Source of the DNA: an uncultured Pelagibacteraceae bacterium
GTDB lineage: Bacteria > Pseudomonadota > Alphaproteobacteria > Pelagibacterales > Pelagibacteraceae
Assembly: GCA_902535745.1 (NCBI GenBank)
Contig: CACAUR010000004.1
Coordinates: forward strand, 1 to 64,000
Reading direction: 5' to 3'
DNA length: 64,000 nucleotides
The translations under genes and the position numbers were made by a program. Position 1 is the stretch's first letter, and every line of letters starts with the position of its first letter. Of this stretch, positions 14,224 to 23,343 are shown piece by piece. The notes beneath the pieces were generated by a model. That model was not told the origin of the DNA. It searched no databases and was given only the letters and a program-made list of their open reading frames with translations.

Positions 14224-15360
14224 ATGGTAAAAAATAGATTTCTTTTTCCTTCTTTTTTCTTACTTTTAGCTTTTTTAATTTTTTTTAGGTCTCCATGTTT
14301 TTTTTTGGAAGATGGATATTGGCAGATTAAAGAATACGCATTCTATAATTACTCCTTAAAAAACAATTTTTTTAAATCAATTTTATATGTTTATGATTAC
14401 GCGGGCTATTTTGAATTATCAACTAACATTATAAGTAAATTAGCTACACTCTCGCCAATTTTTTCTGAAAAAATTAATACTTACTCATCATCACTAATCT
14501 ATCTAGCTATTTTTTCTTATATTTATTTTTCAAAATCCTTAATTTTTTATAACGATAATTATAAAATATTAATTATTCTCTTATTTTTATTTTCTCCACC
14601 TATGACACCAGAAATATGGCTCAATGCAATACATTTAAAAGCGTATTTTGGAATATTTACATTTATATTGCTATTTCAAGATTTTAATATTTTGTCAGTA
14701 TACAAAAAGATATTTTATAGATTTCTTATAATTTTTAGCGGTTTAAGCAGTATTTATTCAAGTATATTTGCACCAATTTTTTTTTTAAAATTTTTTTTAG
14801 AAAAAAATAAAGATAACTTAATAAATTTTTTATGTTCTTTGTTGCCTCTTATAACTAATATTTTTTTTTTTTTATTTTCACTAAATAACTCAGACAGATT
14901 TTCATTTAGTTACAGTAAGATTGAAAGTTTTGCTTACAATATTTTGATTAGACCTTTTTGGGGAAGTTCAATACCTAAATTTTTTTATGAAAAGCTCAAT
15001 ATAACTGATAATTACTCAATTATAATTGCATTATTATTGATAATTATTGCTTCATTAATTATTTTTTATAAGGTTTTTAAAAAGAATGATAATTTTCTTT
15101 TGCTAATTATTGCTTCTTTTATGTTGCAATCAGGTTTTGTATTTATTGGGTCACTATATCCGAATTTTGTTGGTGGAAGGTACGCGGTAATCCCAGGATT
15201 TATATTAATATCTTTAGTTATTAGACTCTTCCAATTAGAGGATGATCATAAATATAAATATATTTTTGGTTTTTTAATTTTTATGTCTTTAATAACTGGA
15301 CTATTAGAGTTTAAGTATTTTTCACCCTTACCGAATGTAATAGAATGTACTAAGCTATAG
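14224..15360 (+). CDS. Polytopic membrane protein, possibly glycan-related
   Basis: 378 aa with many hydrophobic helices; next to a GT2 glycosyltransferase. Confidence 0.55.
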   Translation: MVKNRFLFPSFFLLLAFLIFFRSPCFFLEDGYWQIKEYAFYNYSLKNNFFKSILYVYDYAGYFELSTNIISKLATLSPIFSEKINTYSSSLIYLAIFSYIYFSKSLIFYNDNYKILIILLFLFSPPMTPEIWLNAIHLKAYFGIFTFILLFQDFNILSVYKKIFYRFLIIFSGLSSIYSSIFAPIFFLKFFLEKNKDNLINFLCSLLPLITNIFFFLFSLNNSDRFSFSYSKIESFAYNILIRPFWGSSIPKFFYEKLNITDNYSIIIALLLIIIASLIIFYKVFKKNDNFLLLIIASFMLQSGFVFIGSLYPNFVGGRYAVIPGFILISLVIRLFQLEDDHKYKYIFGFLIFMSLITGLLEFKYFSPLPNVIECTKL

Positions 15361-15361
15361 A

Positions 15362-16111
15362 ATGAGTAAGATTTCAAATAAAAAAATATATGGTGTTGTA
15401 ATTTGTTATAATAGTGCACCAGTTATCAAAGAACTTTATGAAAGAATTGATAAAGAACTTTTTGATAAAATTTATTTTTTTGATGATAATTCAACAGACA
15501 ATTCATACGAAGTAGCAAAAGAGCTTGATTGGCAAGTTTTAAAAAATTCAGTTAATTTAGGTCATGGAGGAAACTTAAAAAAAGCAATTAAAACAGCTTT
15601 TCTTGATGGAGCGGATTACGTTTTAGAGATTCATGCTGATAATCAATATGATCCAAACTTAATTTCTAAAGCAAAAAATTTTATTGATGAAGATTATGCA
15701 TTGATAACTGGATCAAGATTTGTGAACAAAAATCCTCACAAAGAAGAGGGCATGCCGTTTTTAAGATATTTTTCAAATAAAGTTATGAGTAGTTTTACTA
15801 GAAAACTTTTATCAATTGAATTATCTGAGTTTCATACGGGTTTTAAGATTTTTGGCAAAAGTTTTTATGAAAAAATCAAATTTGAAGATTGTTCAAATAA
15901 TTATTTATTTTCCTTTCAAATAATCTTGATGACAAAATTTTTCAATTTAAAATATGGAGAAATTAGTATTTCTGCTGACTATGGAGATAAAGTTAATTCC
16001 TGTAATTACTTTAATGGGTTTATTTATTTGATGCAAAATTTTGTAGAGATATTTTTCTATTTAATGGCTAAATCCAAAATCTTTAAAAAAAGCATTTACA
16101 AGACTAAATAA
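15362..16111 (+). CDS. Family 2 glycosyltransferase (dolichyl-phosphate mannosyltransferase-like)
   Basis: GVVICYNSAPVIKELYERI, FFDDNSTDNSYEVAKEL, LGHGGNLKKAIKTA, GSRFVNKN. Confidence 0.85.
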   Translation: MSKISNKKIYGVVICYNSAPVIKELYERIDKELFDKIYFFDDNSTDNSYEVAKELDWQVLKNSVNLGHGGNLKKAIKTAFLDGADYVLEIHADNQYDPNLISKAKNFIDEDYALITGSRFVNKNPHKEEGMPFLRYFSNKVMSSFTRKLLSIELSEFHTGFKIFGKSFYEKIKFEDCSNNYLFSFQIILMTKFFNLKYGEISISADYGDKVNSCNYFNGFIYLMQNFVEIFFYLMAKSKIFKKSIYKTK

Positions 16112-16808
16112 TTTTCCTTAATTTTGAAATATTCATAGAAGGATTTGGAGGAAATATTTTTTTTCCAGACTTTTTTTTTACTCGTGGATTGTTTTTTTTT
16201 GCAAATTCATAAATTGTTTGAATTTTACCACCAACATTTAATATACCTTTTTTGTTCAAAATCTTAGGTAATATTTTAGCAAAGTCATCATGAAACATAA
16301 AATTTGTTTTAATATCAGAAAAAGCGTATTTATGAATGAAAGGCTTTTCACACATTGACAATCTCAATATTAGAGAATTTTTATATAATTTTACGGAACA
16401 TTCCCCTCCAAGTTTTGACCAAGCATATGTATTAATAGGTAAGATTGGGTCTAATTCTTTATAATTACCTTTTTTTCCCGGGTAAATATAGTTTGTTGAA
16501 AAGTAAATTAATTTAATATTGTATTTTTCGCATATCTTAACAACGTTTGCAGTACCAATTATATTAAGATCAATACTTTTTGAGATGTTTTTATCATGTA
16601 TTTTCATTGGCCTAGATAAACCAGCAGCATGAAGTACATATTTTGGCCTAATTTTTTTTAAATATTTATCTATTGATTTTGTATTTAGAATATTCAGTTC
16701 TTTTTTATTAGGATAAAAAATATTCAAACCAAGCTTGCTATTCTTTAAAGATTTAGCAAACCTTCCTTCACCACCTGTTATAACAATTTTTTTTCTAATA
16801 GATTTCAA
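16104..16808 (-). CDS. RmlD-like NAD(P)-dependent sugar reductase / epimerase (SDR-extended)
   Basis: KIVITGGEGRFAKSLK, YVLHAAGLSRP, STNYIYPGKKGNYKELDPILPINTYAWSKLGGE. Confidence 0.8.
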   Translation of the reverse strand: MKSIRKKIVITGGEGRFAKSLKNSKLGLNIFYPNKKELNILNTKSIDKYLKKIRPKYVLHAAGLSRPMKIHDKNISKSIDLNIIGTANVVKICEKYNIKLIYFSTNYIYPGKKGNYKELDPILPINTYAWSKLGGECSVKLYKNSLILRLSMCEKPFIHKYAFSDIKTNFMFHDDFAKILPKILNKKGILNVGGKIQTIYEFAKKNNPRVKKKSGKKIFPPNPSMNISKLRKII

Positions 16809-16872
16809 TTTTATTACTATTTAATAACTTATTCACAATATATAAATTACATTGTAAAGATAAATATAAATT

Positions 16873-18057
16873 ATGAAAAAAAACTTTCTTAATTTAGGCA
16901 ATCAGCCTATTGCAAACTCATTTTTGAGTTCGATATCCAGAAGTTCTCTTAAAAAAGAGTATTTTTATAAGCTTATAATATGCTTTAATACAAAAAATTT
17001 CTTGGTATCTGTGAAGGACCCTGTAAATCCTAAAATTCAGTATACTGATCAATACGCTCACAGAGCATCAGAGTCTCAAACTATGAGAGAAGCGTTTAGA
17101 AAAATTGCAATAAAACTTCAAAAAAGATTTAAACCAAAGAAAGTAATGGAAATAGGAAGTAACGATGGTGTTTTTTTAAAGAATTTTCCCAAAAAAAAAG
17201 TAGTAGCAGTAGAACCTTGTAAAAATTTAGCTAATTTAACCAAAAAAAAATTTAAAACATACCCTTTTTTTTGGAATAAGAAACTTTCTAAAAAAATATT
17301 AAATGAAAATTCAAAAATAGATCTAATTTTTTCATCAAATACGATATCTCATATTCCTAATTTAAAAGAAACTTTTCAAGCAATATATGATATTCTTTCA
17401 AATAAAGGTGTACTAGTGATTGAGGACCCATCATTAAGTTCTATTATAAAAATTAATTCTTATGATCAGTTTTATGATGAACATGTTTATGTATTTTCTG
17501 CATTATCGATAAAAAATATTGTAGAGGAATTTAATTTAAAATTATTTGATATAGAAAAAATAAGTAACCATGGTGGATCTTTAAGGTATTATGTATGTAA
17601 ACAAGAAAAAAATTACAAACTATCTTCACGTTTAAAAAAAATTTTAAAAGATGAAACAAAGTTAGGACTTAACAATTTCAAAACATTTAAAAAATTCGCA
17701 AATAGAGTTTATAAATCCAAAAAAAAATTAGTTGCTTTACTTAAAAGGCTTAAAAAAGAAAATAAAAAAATTATAAGTTATGGTGCAACTTATAAATCAA
17801 CTACTGTGTTTAACTACTGTAAAATAGGAACTGAGTATTTTAGTTACATAACTGATACCACCAAGAATAAACAAGGTAAGTTTACTCCAGGAATGCATAT
17901 TCCTATATTGCCGCCTGAGAAAGGCTTTAACGAGAGTGTTGATTATGCTTATCTTGGAGCATGGAATTTTAAAAAAGAGATAATGAAAAAAGAAAAAAAA
18001 TTTATAAAAAGAGGTGGAAAATTTATTACGCATGTTCCAGATGTAAGAATTGTTTGA
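16873..18057 (+). CDS. Class I SAM methyltransferase of the sugar C-methyltransferase (TylC3/NovU-like) family
   Basis: FLNLGNQPIANSFL, VMEIGSNDGVFLKNF, YDEHVYVFSALSI, HGGSLRYYV, and C-terminal domain YGATYKSTTVFNYC...TPGMHIPILPPE. Confidence 0.8.
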   Translation: MKKNFLNLGNQPIANSFLSSISRSSLKKEYFYKLIICFNTKNFLVSVKDPVNPKIQYTDQYAHRASESQTMREAFRKIAIKLQKRFKPKKVMEIGSNDGVFLKNFPKKKVVAVEPCKNLANLTKKKFKTYPFFWNKKLSKKILNENSKIDLIFSSNTISHIPNLKETFQAIYDILSNKGVLVIEDPSLSSIIKINSYDQFYDEHVYVFSALSIKNIVEEFNLKLFDIEKISNHGGSLRYYVCKQEKNYKLSSRLKKILKDETKLGLNNFKTFKKFANRVYKSKKKLVALLKRLKKENKKIISYGATYKSTTVFNYCKIGTEYFSYITDTTKNKQGKFTPGMHIPILPPEKGFNESVDYAYLGAWNFKKEIMKKEKKFIKRGGKFITHVPDVRIV

Positions 18058-18063
18058 TAATAA

Positions 18064-19332
18064 ATGTTAAATAAAAACTTTCAAAACTGGTTTAAATTAC
18101 AAAAAAAACACAATAAAATTAAAGTAAAAATTAAAAAATTAGATAATTTAAACAACTGGTATTTTAGTAAAGATTCAATATTTCATGAAAGTAAAAAGTT
18201 TTTTAAGATAATAGGTATCGATGTAAAATCCAATCTTATTGGAAAAAATTGGGATCAGCCAATTATTGTTCAGAACGAATTAGGTATATTAGGAATTATC
18301 AAAGATAAAAAAAAAGAAAGATATCTACTTCAAGCAAAAGTTGAACCAGGAAATAAAAATAAGTTACAATTGTCACCTACAGTTCAGGCAACAAAGAGCA
18401 ATTATACCAGAATTCATGGTGGTAAAAAAATTCCTTTTTTAAGTTTTTTTATAAATAAAAAAAAAAATTTAATTAGTCAATCCGAACAAGGATATAGATA
18501 CCTATTTAAATTAAACTATAACTCGCTCGTTGAAACAACAAAAAGTATTAAAATATTTGATAATTTTTATTGGTTTAATAAAAAGGATTTAACCAAGCTA
18601 GTAAAAATAAAAAGTATTCTAAATATGGATACAATTTCCGTATTATCCTCTTTTATATCAAAGAACAAGATAGATACCCCTTTGATTAATATGCAAAAAA
18701 TAAATAAGTGGATAAAAATTAAAGATAAAGCTTTTAATTTAAAAATTAATATTAAACCTTTGGCCAATTTAAAAAATTGGATAGTGAAAAATGATAGTAT
18801 TAATCATAAAAAAAATAAGCATTTTTCAGTAATAGGTATAAATATTAATGCCAACAAACGAGAAGTAAAAGAGTGGGATCAACCAATTATTAAAGGAAAA
18901 GAAATGGCATTTGCAGGATATTTAATAAAAGAGTTTAATAAAACTAATCATTATTTATGCAGGTATAATAAAAAACCTGGTTTAAAAAAAAGTACATTAT
19001 CTTGTTCTGTGAATACATCAGATTTGAAAAATTATAATTCTAGCAATAACTTAGAAAACTTTGAAAAGAAAATATTAAAAGATTTTTTTTTAAATAAAAA
19101 AAAAAAGTTAAAAAGTATTTATGACAATATTCTTTCAGATGAAGGTGGAAGATTTTTTAACTGTGAAATAAGATATAAAGCCTTACAACTAAATAATAAT
19201 ACCAAAATTAAGATCCCGCATAACTATATATGGATATCACAGAACCAAATGATAGAAATGATAAGTAAAAAGAAGATTGATATTGAAGCAAGACTTTTAT
19301 TTGGATGTATAAATATTGATAAAATAAAATAA
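18064..19332 (+). CDS. NDP-hexose 2,3-dehydratase family protein
   Basis: Duplicated domain: LNNWYFSKDSIFHESKKFFKIIGIDV...WDQPII and LKNWIVKNDSINHKKNKHFSVIGINI...WDQPII; LLQAKVEPGNKNKLQLSPTVQATKSNYTRIHGGKKIPFL. Confidence 0.85.
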   Translation: MLNKNFQNWFKLQKKHNKIKVKIKKLDNLNNWYFSKDSIFHESKKFFKIIGIDVKSNLIGKNWDQPIIVQNELGILGIIKDKKKERYLLQAKVEPGNKNKLQLSPTVQATKSNYTRIHGGKKIPFLSFFINKKKNLISQSEQGYRYLFKLNYNSLVETTKSIKIFDNFYWFNKKDLTKLVKIKSILNMDTISVLSSFISKNKIDTPLINMQKINKWIKIKDKAFNLKINIKPLANLKNWIVKNDSINHKKNKHFSVIGININANKREVKEWDQPIIKGKEMAFAGYLIKEFNKTNHYLCRYNKKPGLKKSTLSCSVNTSDLKNYNSSNNLENFEKKILKDFFLNKKKKLKSIYDNILSDEGGRFFNCEIRYKALQLNNNTKIKIPHNYIWISQNQMIEMISKKKIDIEARLLFGCINIDKIK

Positions 19333-19336
19333 AAAT

Positions 19337-20263
19337 TTGAAAAAAAAATATAAAATATTGTTAATTGGTTACTCCAATATTGCAAAAAAGAGATATATTA
19401 ATACTTTTATTAAAAACAATATACCTTTTTGTGTTGCATCAAGATCATATAAAAAAAAAATTAAGGGTTCGTACCTACAATTTGACAATTATGATAAAGC
19501 ATTAAAGTACTCAGGTGCGGATATAGTTTATTTGTCTTTACCAAACTCAATGCATTTTAATTGGTCAAAAAAAGTATTAAATTCAGGATTTCATTTAATT
19601 GTTGATAAACCAATAACCACAAGAACTGGTGAATTAAATCACTTGATAAAGATTGCTGAAAAAAAACAATTATTACTTACTGAAGCGACTTTTTTTAATT
19701 ATCATAAACAATTTGAACTTACAAAAAAATATATTGGTAATTTAAGTAATATTGAACAAATTTTTGTTAATTTTACTATTCCTACACCCAAAAAAAAATC
19801 ACTATTATTATCAAAAAAATTCGAGGGTGGTGCTTTTATGGACATGAGTCCTTATGCAGCATCTATAAACAGAATATTTATTAAAGAAAATTTGAAAAAA
19901 AAATCAATTATAATAAAAAAAAATATGAATGGATTAATAATCTCATTTGACGTTTTTTTAAAATATAAAACAAAAATTTTTAATGGAACATTTAAGTTTG
20001 GAGGAGATTATAAAAATGAATTATTAATTTATTGTAAAAATAAATCTATAGAAATTAGAAGAATTTTTTCACCACCAGAAGATGTTAAATTAAAAATTCA
20101 AATTAATAAAAAAAATCACTCGAAAATAATTATTGTAAAAAAAGATAATTGTTTTGAAAATTATTTAATTGAAATAATAAAAAATATTAGAAATAGAAAT
20201 TATGCTTTTTATAACAAAAAAATGATTAAAGATGAAAATTTTAGATTTAAAATCATAAAATAA
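19337..20263 (+). CDS. Gfo/Idh/MocA-family oxidoreductase, candidate NDP-sugar 3-ketoreductase
   Basis: TTG start; YKILLIGYSNIAKKRYI, DIVYLSLPNSMHFNWSKKVLNSGFHLIVDKPITT. Confidence 0.83.
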   Translation: MKKKYKILLIGYSNIAKKRYINTFIKNNIPFCVASRSYKKKIKGSYLQFDNYDKALKYSGADIVYLSLPNSMHFNWSKKVLNSGFHLIVDKPITTRTGELNHLIKIAEKKQLLLTEATFFNYHKQFELTKKYIGNLSNIEQIFVNFTIPTPKKKSLLLSKKFEGGAFMDMSPYAASINRIFIKENLKKKSIIIKKNMNGLIISFDVFLKYKTKIFNGTFKFGGDYKNELLIYCKNKSIEIRRIFSPPEDVKLKIQINKKNHSKIIIVKKDNCFENYLIEIIKNIRNRNYAFYNKKMIKDENFRFKIIK

Positions 20264-20307
20264 TATAAAAATTTTACATTATCATGAAATAAATCAACAA
20301 AATTATA

Positions 20308-21099
20308 TTAAAGATAAATCGATTTAATTTTAGAGGCTAATTCCAAATAAATCTTGGATACTTCATTTTCACAATCACTTTCAACAATCGGAGTTCCTTT
20401 ATCACCTTGTTTACCTACTTCAGGGTCAAGAGGTATTTCGCATAAAAATTCTTTTTTGAACTCTTCAGCAGTTTTTTTTACCCCACCTTCTCCAAATATA
20501 TAATACTTTTTTCCATCATCTCCTTTAAAAAAACTCATATTGTCAATTAATCCAATAATTTTTGTTCCAAGTTTATCAAACATTTTAATACCTCTTTTTA
20601 CATCCTGCAAAGCTATCTCTTGGGGTGTAGATATTATTATTACGCCATCCATTTTTACCTCTTGAGTAAAAGTCAGTTGTGTATCGCCGGTTCCTGGCGG
20701 CATATCGACAATAATAAAATCTAGGTCTTTCCAAGCAACTTTTTGAGTAAATGTTTTTATTGCACTAGTGACCATCGGTCCTCTCCAAATCATTGGGGTT
20801 TGTTCATCAGTAAGAAATCCAATAGACATACACTGAATATCGTATTTTAAAATTGGAATTAATTTTTGACCATCGCTTTCCGGTTTATCTTCAATATCAA
20901 ATAGTTTTGGTAACGAGGGACCATAAATATCAGCATCTAATAAACCAACTTTACATCCTTGTTTTTTTAAGGCTAAAGCGAGATTCGATGCAAAAGTTGA
21001 TTTGCCAACTCCACCTTTAGCGCTTGATACTGCAATTGTAAATTTAGTCCCTATAATTGGGTTTTTCGTAAAGGTTTTTGCTCTTGGTTTTTCAATCAT
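20308..21099 (-). CDS. mrp: Mrp/NBP35 family Fe-S cluster carrier ATPase
   Basis: SSAKGGVGKSTFASNLALAL, DADIYGPSLPKLF, IVDMPPGTGDTQLT. Confidence 0.93.
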   Translation of the reverse strand: MIEKPRAKTFTKNPIIGTKFTIAVSSAKGGVGKSTFASNLALALKKQGCKVGLLDADIYGPSLPKLFDIEDKPESDGQKLIPILKYDIQCMSIGFLTDEQTPMIWRGPMVTSAIKTFTQKVAWKDLDFIIVDMPPGTGDTQLTFTQEVKMDGVIIISTPQEIALQDVKRGIKMFDKLGTKIIGLIDNMSFFKGDDGKKYYIFGEGGVKKTAEEFKKEFLCEIPLDPEVGKQGDKGTPIVESDCENEVSKIYLELASKIKSIYL

Positions 21100-21181
21100 T
21101 GCTTCATTAAGTCCACTATTTATAATGATGTTTTAGCATACTTAACTTGTTTTTCACATTAAAGACACTATATACATTGTC

Positions 21182-22282
21182 ATGGTCGATGATTTTAGAG
21201 GAAGAGGTGGAAGTCCATGGGGATCACCCCCTGGAGGAGGTTCAGGAAATGGATCTGGCAGAAGAGGTCCAACCCCACCGAATATAGATGAATTAATAAA
21301 AAATCTTCAAGATAAAATAAATAAATTTCTTCCAGGAGGAGCTTCAGGTGGAGGAAAACCAATTTTTTTTGGTCTTACAATTTTAGTAATTGTATGGGCA
21401 TTAAGTGGGCTTTATAGAGTTTTACCAGATGAACAAGGTGTAGTTCTAAGATTTGGAAAGTTTGTTTCTACGACCCAACCTGGATTAAATTATCATATTC
21501 CTTTTCCAGTAGAGAGCGTATTAACTCCAAAAGTAACAAAAGTTAATAGAATTGACATTGGTTTTAGATCAGAAAGAGACACGGGTTTTTCATCAGGTGT
21601 AGTTGCCGATGTTCCTGAAGAAAGTTTAATGTTAACGGGAGATGAAAATATTGTAAACATAGACTTTTCTGTTTTCTGGGTAATAAAAGATGCGGGAAAC
21701 TTTTTATTTAAAATTCAAGACCCTGAGGGAACAGTTAAAGCTGCAGCAGAAACAGCAATGAGAGAAGTAATAGCCAGAAATAACATACAACCAATTTTGA
21801 CTGAAGGTAGATCACAAATAGAAATTGATGCTAGTGAGATTATACAAAATATTTTAGATGAATATCAGAGTGGAATACAAATAACTCAAGTTCAAACTCA
21901 AAAAGCTGACCCACCAGACCAAGTTATTGACTCATTTAGAGATGTACAGGCTGCAAGAGCTGACATGGAAAGATCCAAAAACGAAGCTGAGGCCTACGCT
22001 AATGATGTAATCCCAAGAGCACGGGGTGAGGCCGAAAAAATTTTACAGGCAGCTGAAGCATATAAAAAAGAAGTTGTTGCAAAAGCAGAGGGTGAAGCAA
22101 GCAGATTTACTGCAATTTTTAATGAGTATAAAAATGCAAAACAAGTTACACAAGAACGTATGTATCTTGAAACTATGGAAAAAGTTTTAGCAGACATTGA
22201 TAAAGTTATAATCGAGAAGAATGCAGGCTCAGGAGTTGTTCCTTACTTGCCACTTCCAGAATTAAAGAAGAAAACAAACTAA
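21182..22282 (+). CDS. hflK: FtsH protease modulator HflK
   Basis: Gly-rich N-terminus, TM helix, SPFH domain (GLYRVLPDEQGVVLRFGKFVSTTQPGLNYHIPFPVE), followed by hflC. Confidence 0.95.
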   Translation: MVDDFRGRGGSPWGSPPGGGSGNGSGRRGPTPPNIDELIKNLQDKINKFLPGGASGGGKPIFFGLTILVIVWALSGLYRVLPDEQGVVLRFGKFVSTTQPGLNYHIPFPVESVLTPKVTKVNRIDIGFRSERDTGFSSGVVADVPEESLMLTGDENIVNIDFSVFWVIKDAGNFLFKIQDPEGTVKAAAETAMREVIARNNIQPILTEGRSQIEIDASEIIQNILDEYQSGIQITQVQTQKADPPDQVIDSFRDVQAARADMERSKNEAEAYANDVIPRARGEAEKILQAAEAYKKEVVAKAEGEASRFTAIFNEYKNAKQVTQERMYLETMEKVLADIDKVIIEKNAGSGVVPYLPLPELKKKTN

Positions 22283-23148
22283 TGAAAAAAATTATTTTAC
22301 CAATTATTGGGGTGATTACATTAACTGCCTTTTTTTCAATCTTTATAGTCAAAGAGGTAAACCAAGCCATCGTGCTTCAATTTGGTGACCCTAAAAGAAT
22401 TTTACTTAAACCAGGTTTAAATTTTAAACTACCTTTTATACAGAACGTAGTATTTTTAGATAAAAGAATTTTAAATTTAGACGCTCCGCCAATAGAGGTA
22501 ATTGCATCGGATCAAAAAAGATTAATAGTTGATGCCTTTGCGAGATTCAAAATTGTTGATCCACTAAAATTTTATATTTCTGTTGGAAATGAAAGAGTTG
22601 CAAGATCTAGACTATCAACAATTATTAATTCAAGAATAAGAAGTGTGTTAGGTACTCAAAGACTTCAAACTTTATTATCTGAGGATAGAAATAAACAAAT
22701 GGCACTTATTACAGATGGTGTAAATAATGAAGCGGAAAATTTTGGTATAAAAATAGTTGATGTAAGAATTAAAAGAGCAGACTTGCCTCAAGCAAACAGT
22801 GATGCAATTTACAGAAGAATGCAAACTGAAAGAGAGAGGGAAGCAAAAGAATTTAGAGCAAAAGGAGCAGAGATGGCTGTAACTATTACTTCAACAGCTG
22901 ATAAAGAAGTTACTGTAATTCTTGCTGAAGCCGAGAAAAAATCAGAGATCATGAAAGGTGAAGGTGATGGTCAGCGTAATAAAATATTTGCTGATGCTTT
23001 TGGAAAAGATGCAGAATTCTTCGCGTTCTATAGAGCAATGCAAGCTTATGAGAGAGCATTAATAGGTGGCGAAACTTCACTTATTATGTCACCTGACAGT
23101 GAATTTTTCAAATTCTTTGGAAACGTAAAAGCACAAATTAAACAATAG
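22282..23148 (+). CDS. hflC: FtsH protease modulator HflC
   Basis: VKEVNQAIVLQFGDPKRILLKPGLNFKLPFIQNV; downstream of hflK. Confidence 0.95.
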   Translation: MKKIILPIIGVITLTAFFSIFIVKEVNQAIVLQFGDPKRILLKPGLNFKLPFIQNVVFLDKRILNLDAPPIEVIASDQKRLIVDAFARFKIVDPLKFYISVGNERVARSRLSTIINSRIRSVLGTQRLQTLLSEDRNKQMALITDGVNNEAENFGIKIVDVRIKRADLPQANSDAIYRRMQTEREREAKEFRAKGAEMAVTITSTADKEVTVILAEAEKKSEIMKGEGDGQRNKIFADAFGKDAEFFAFYRAMQAYERALIGGETSLIMSPDSEFFKFFGNVKAQIKQ

Positions 23149-23152
23149 CATA

Positions 23153-23338
23153 ATGGACGACTTAATTGTCGCTTTAGGTTTATTTCTCTTTATAGAGGGA
23201 ATTCTTTATGCCTTATTTCCTTCAAAAATGAAAAGTATGTTAGAAAAATTAAAAATGATTAATGATAAACAATTAAGATTAGGTGGAATTATATTCACTT
23301 TAATTGGTTTCTTTATAATATGGTTTATTAAAGGATAA
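23153..23338 (+). CDS. DUF2065-like small membrane protein
   Basis: 61 aa between hflC and degP, two TM helices (ALGLFLFIEGILYALFPSKMKSML...LRLGGIIFTLIGFFIIW). Confidence 0.75.
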   Translation: MDDLIVALGLFLFIEGILYALFPSKMKSMLEKLKMINDKQLRLGGIIFTLIGFFIIWFIKG

Positions 23339-23343
23339 AGATA

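Noticed and set aside
18460-19110. Long poly-A tracts in the 2,3-dehydratase gene, considered as frameshift sites
   Set aside because: The ORF reads through both in frame with both domain copies intact; only mrdA and pxpA are actually disrupted.
18064-19332. Internal duplication in the dehydratase considered as a novel gene fusion
   Set aside because: A two-repeat architecture is normal for the NDP-hexose 2,3-dehydratase family.
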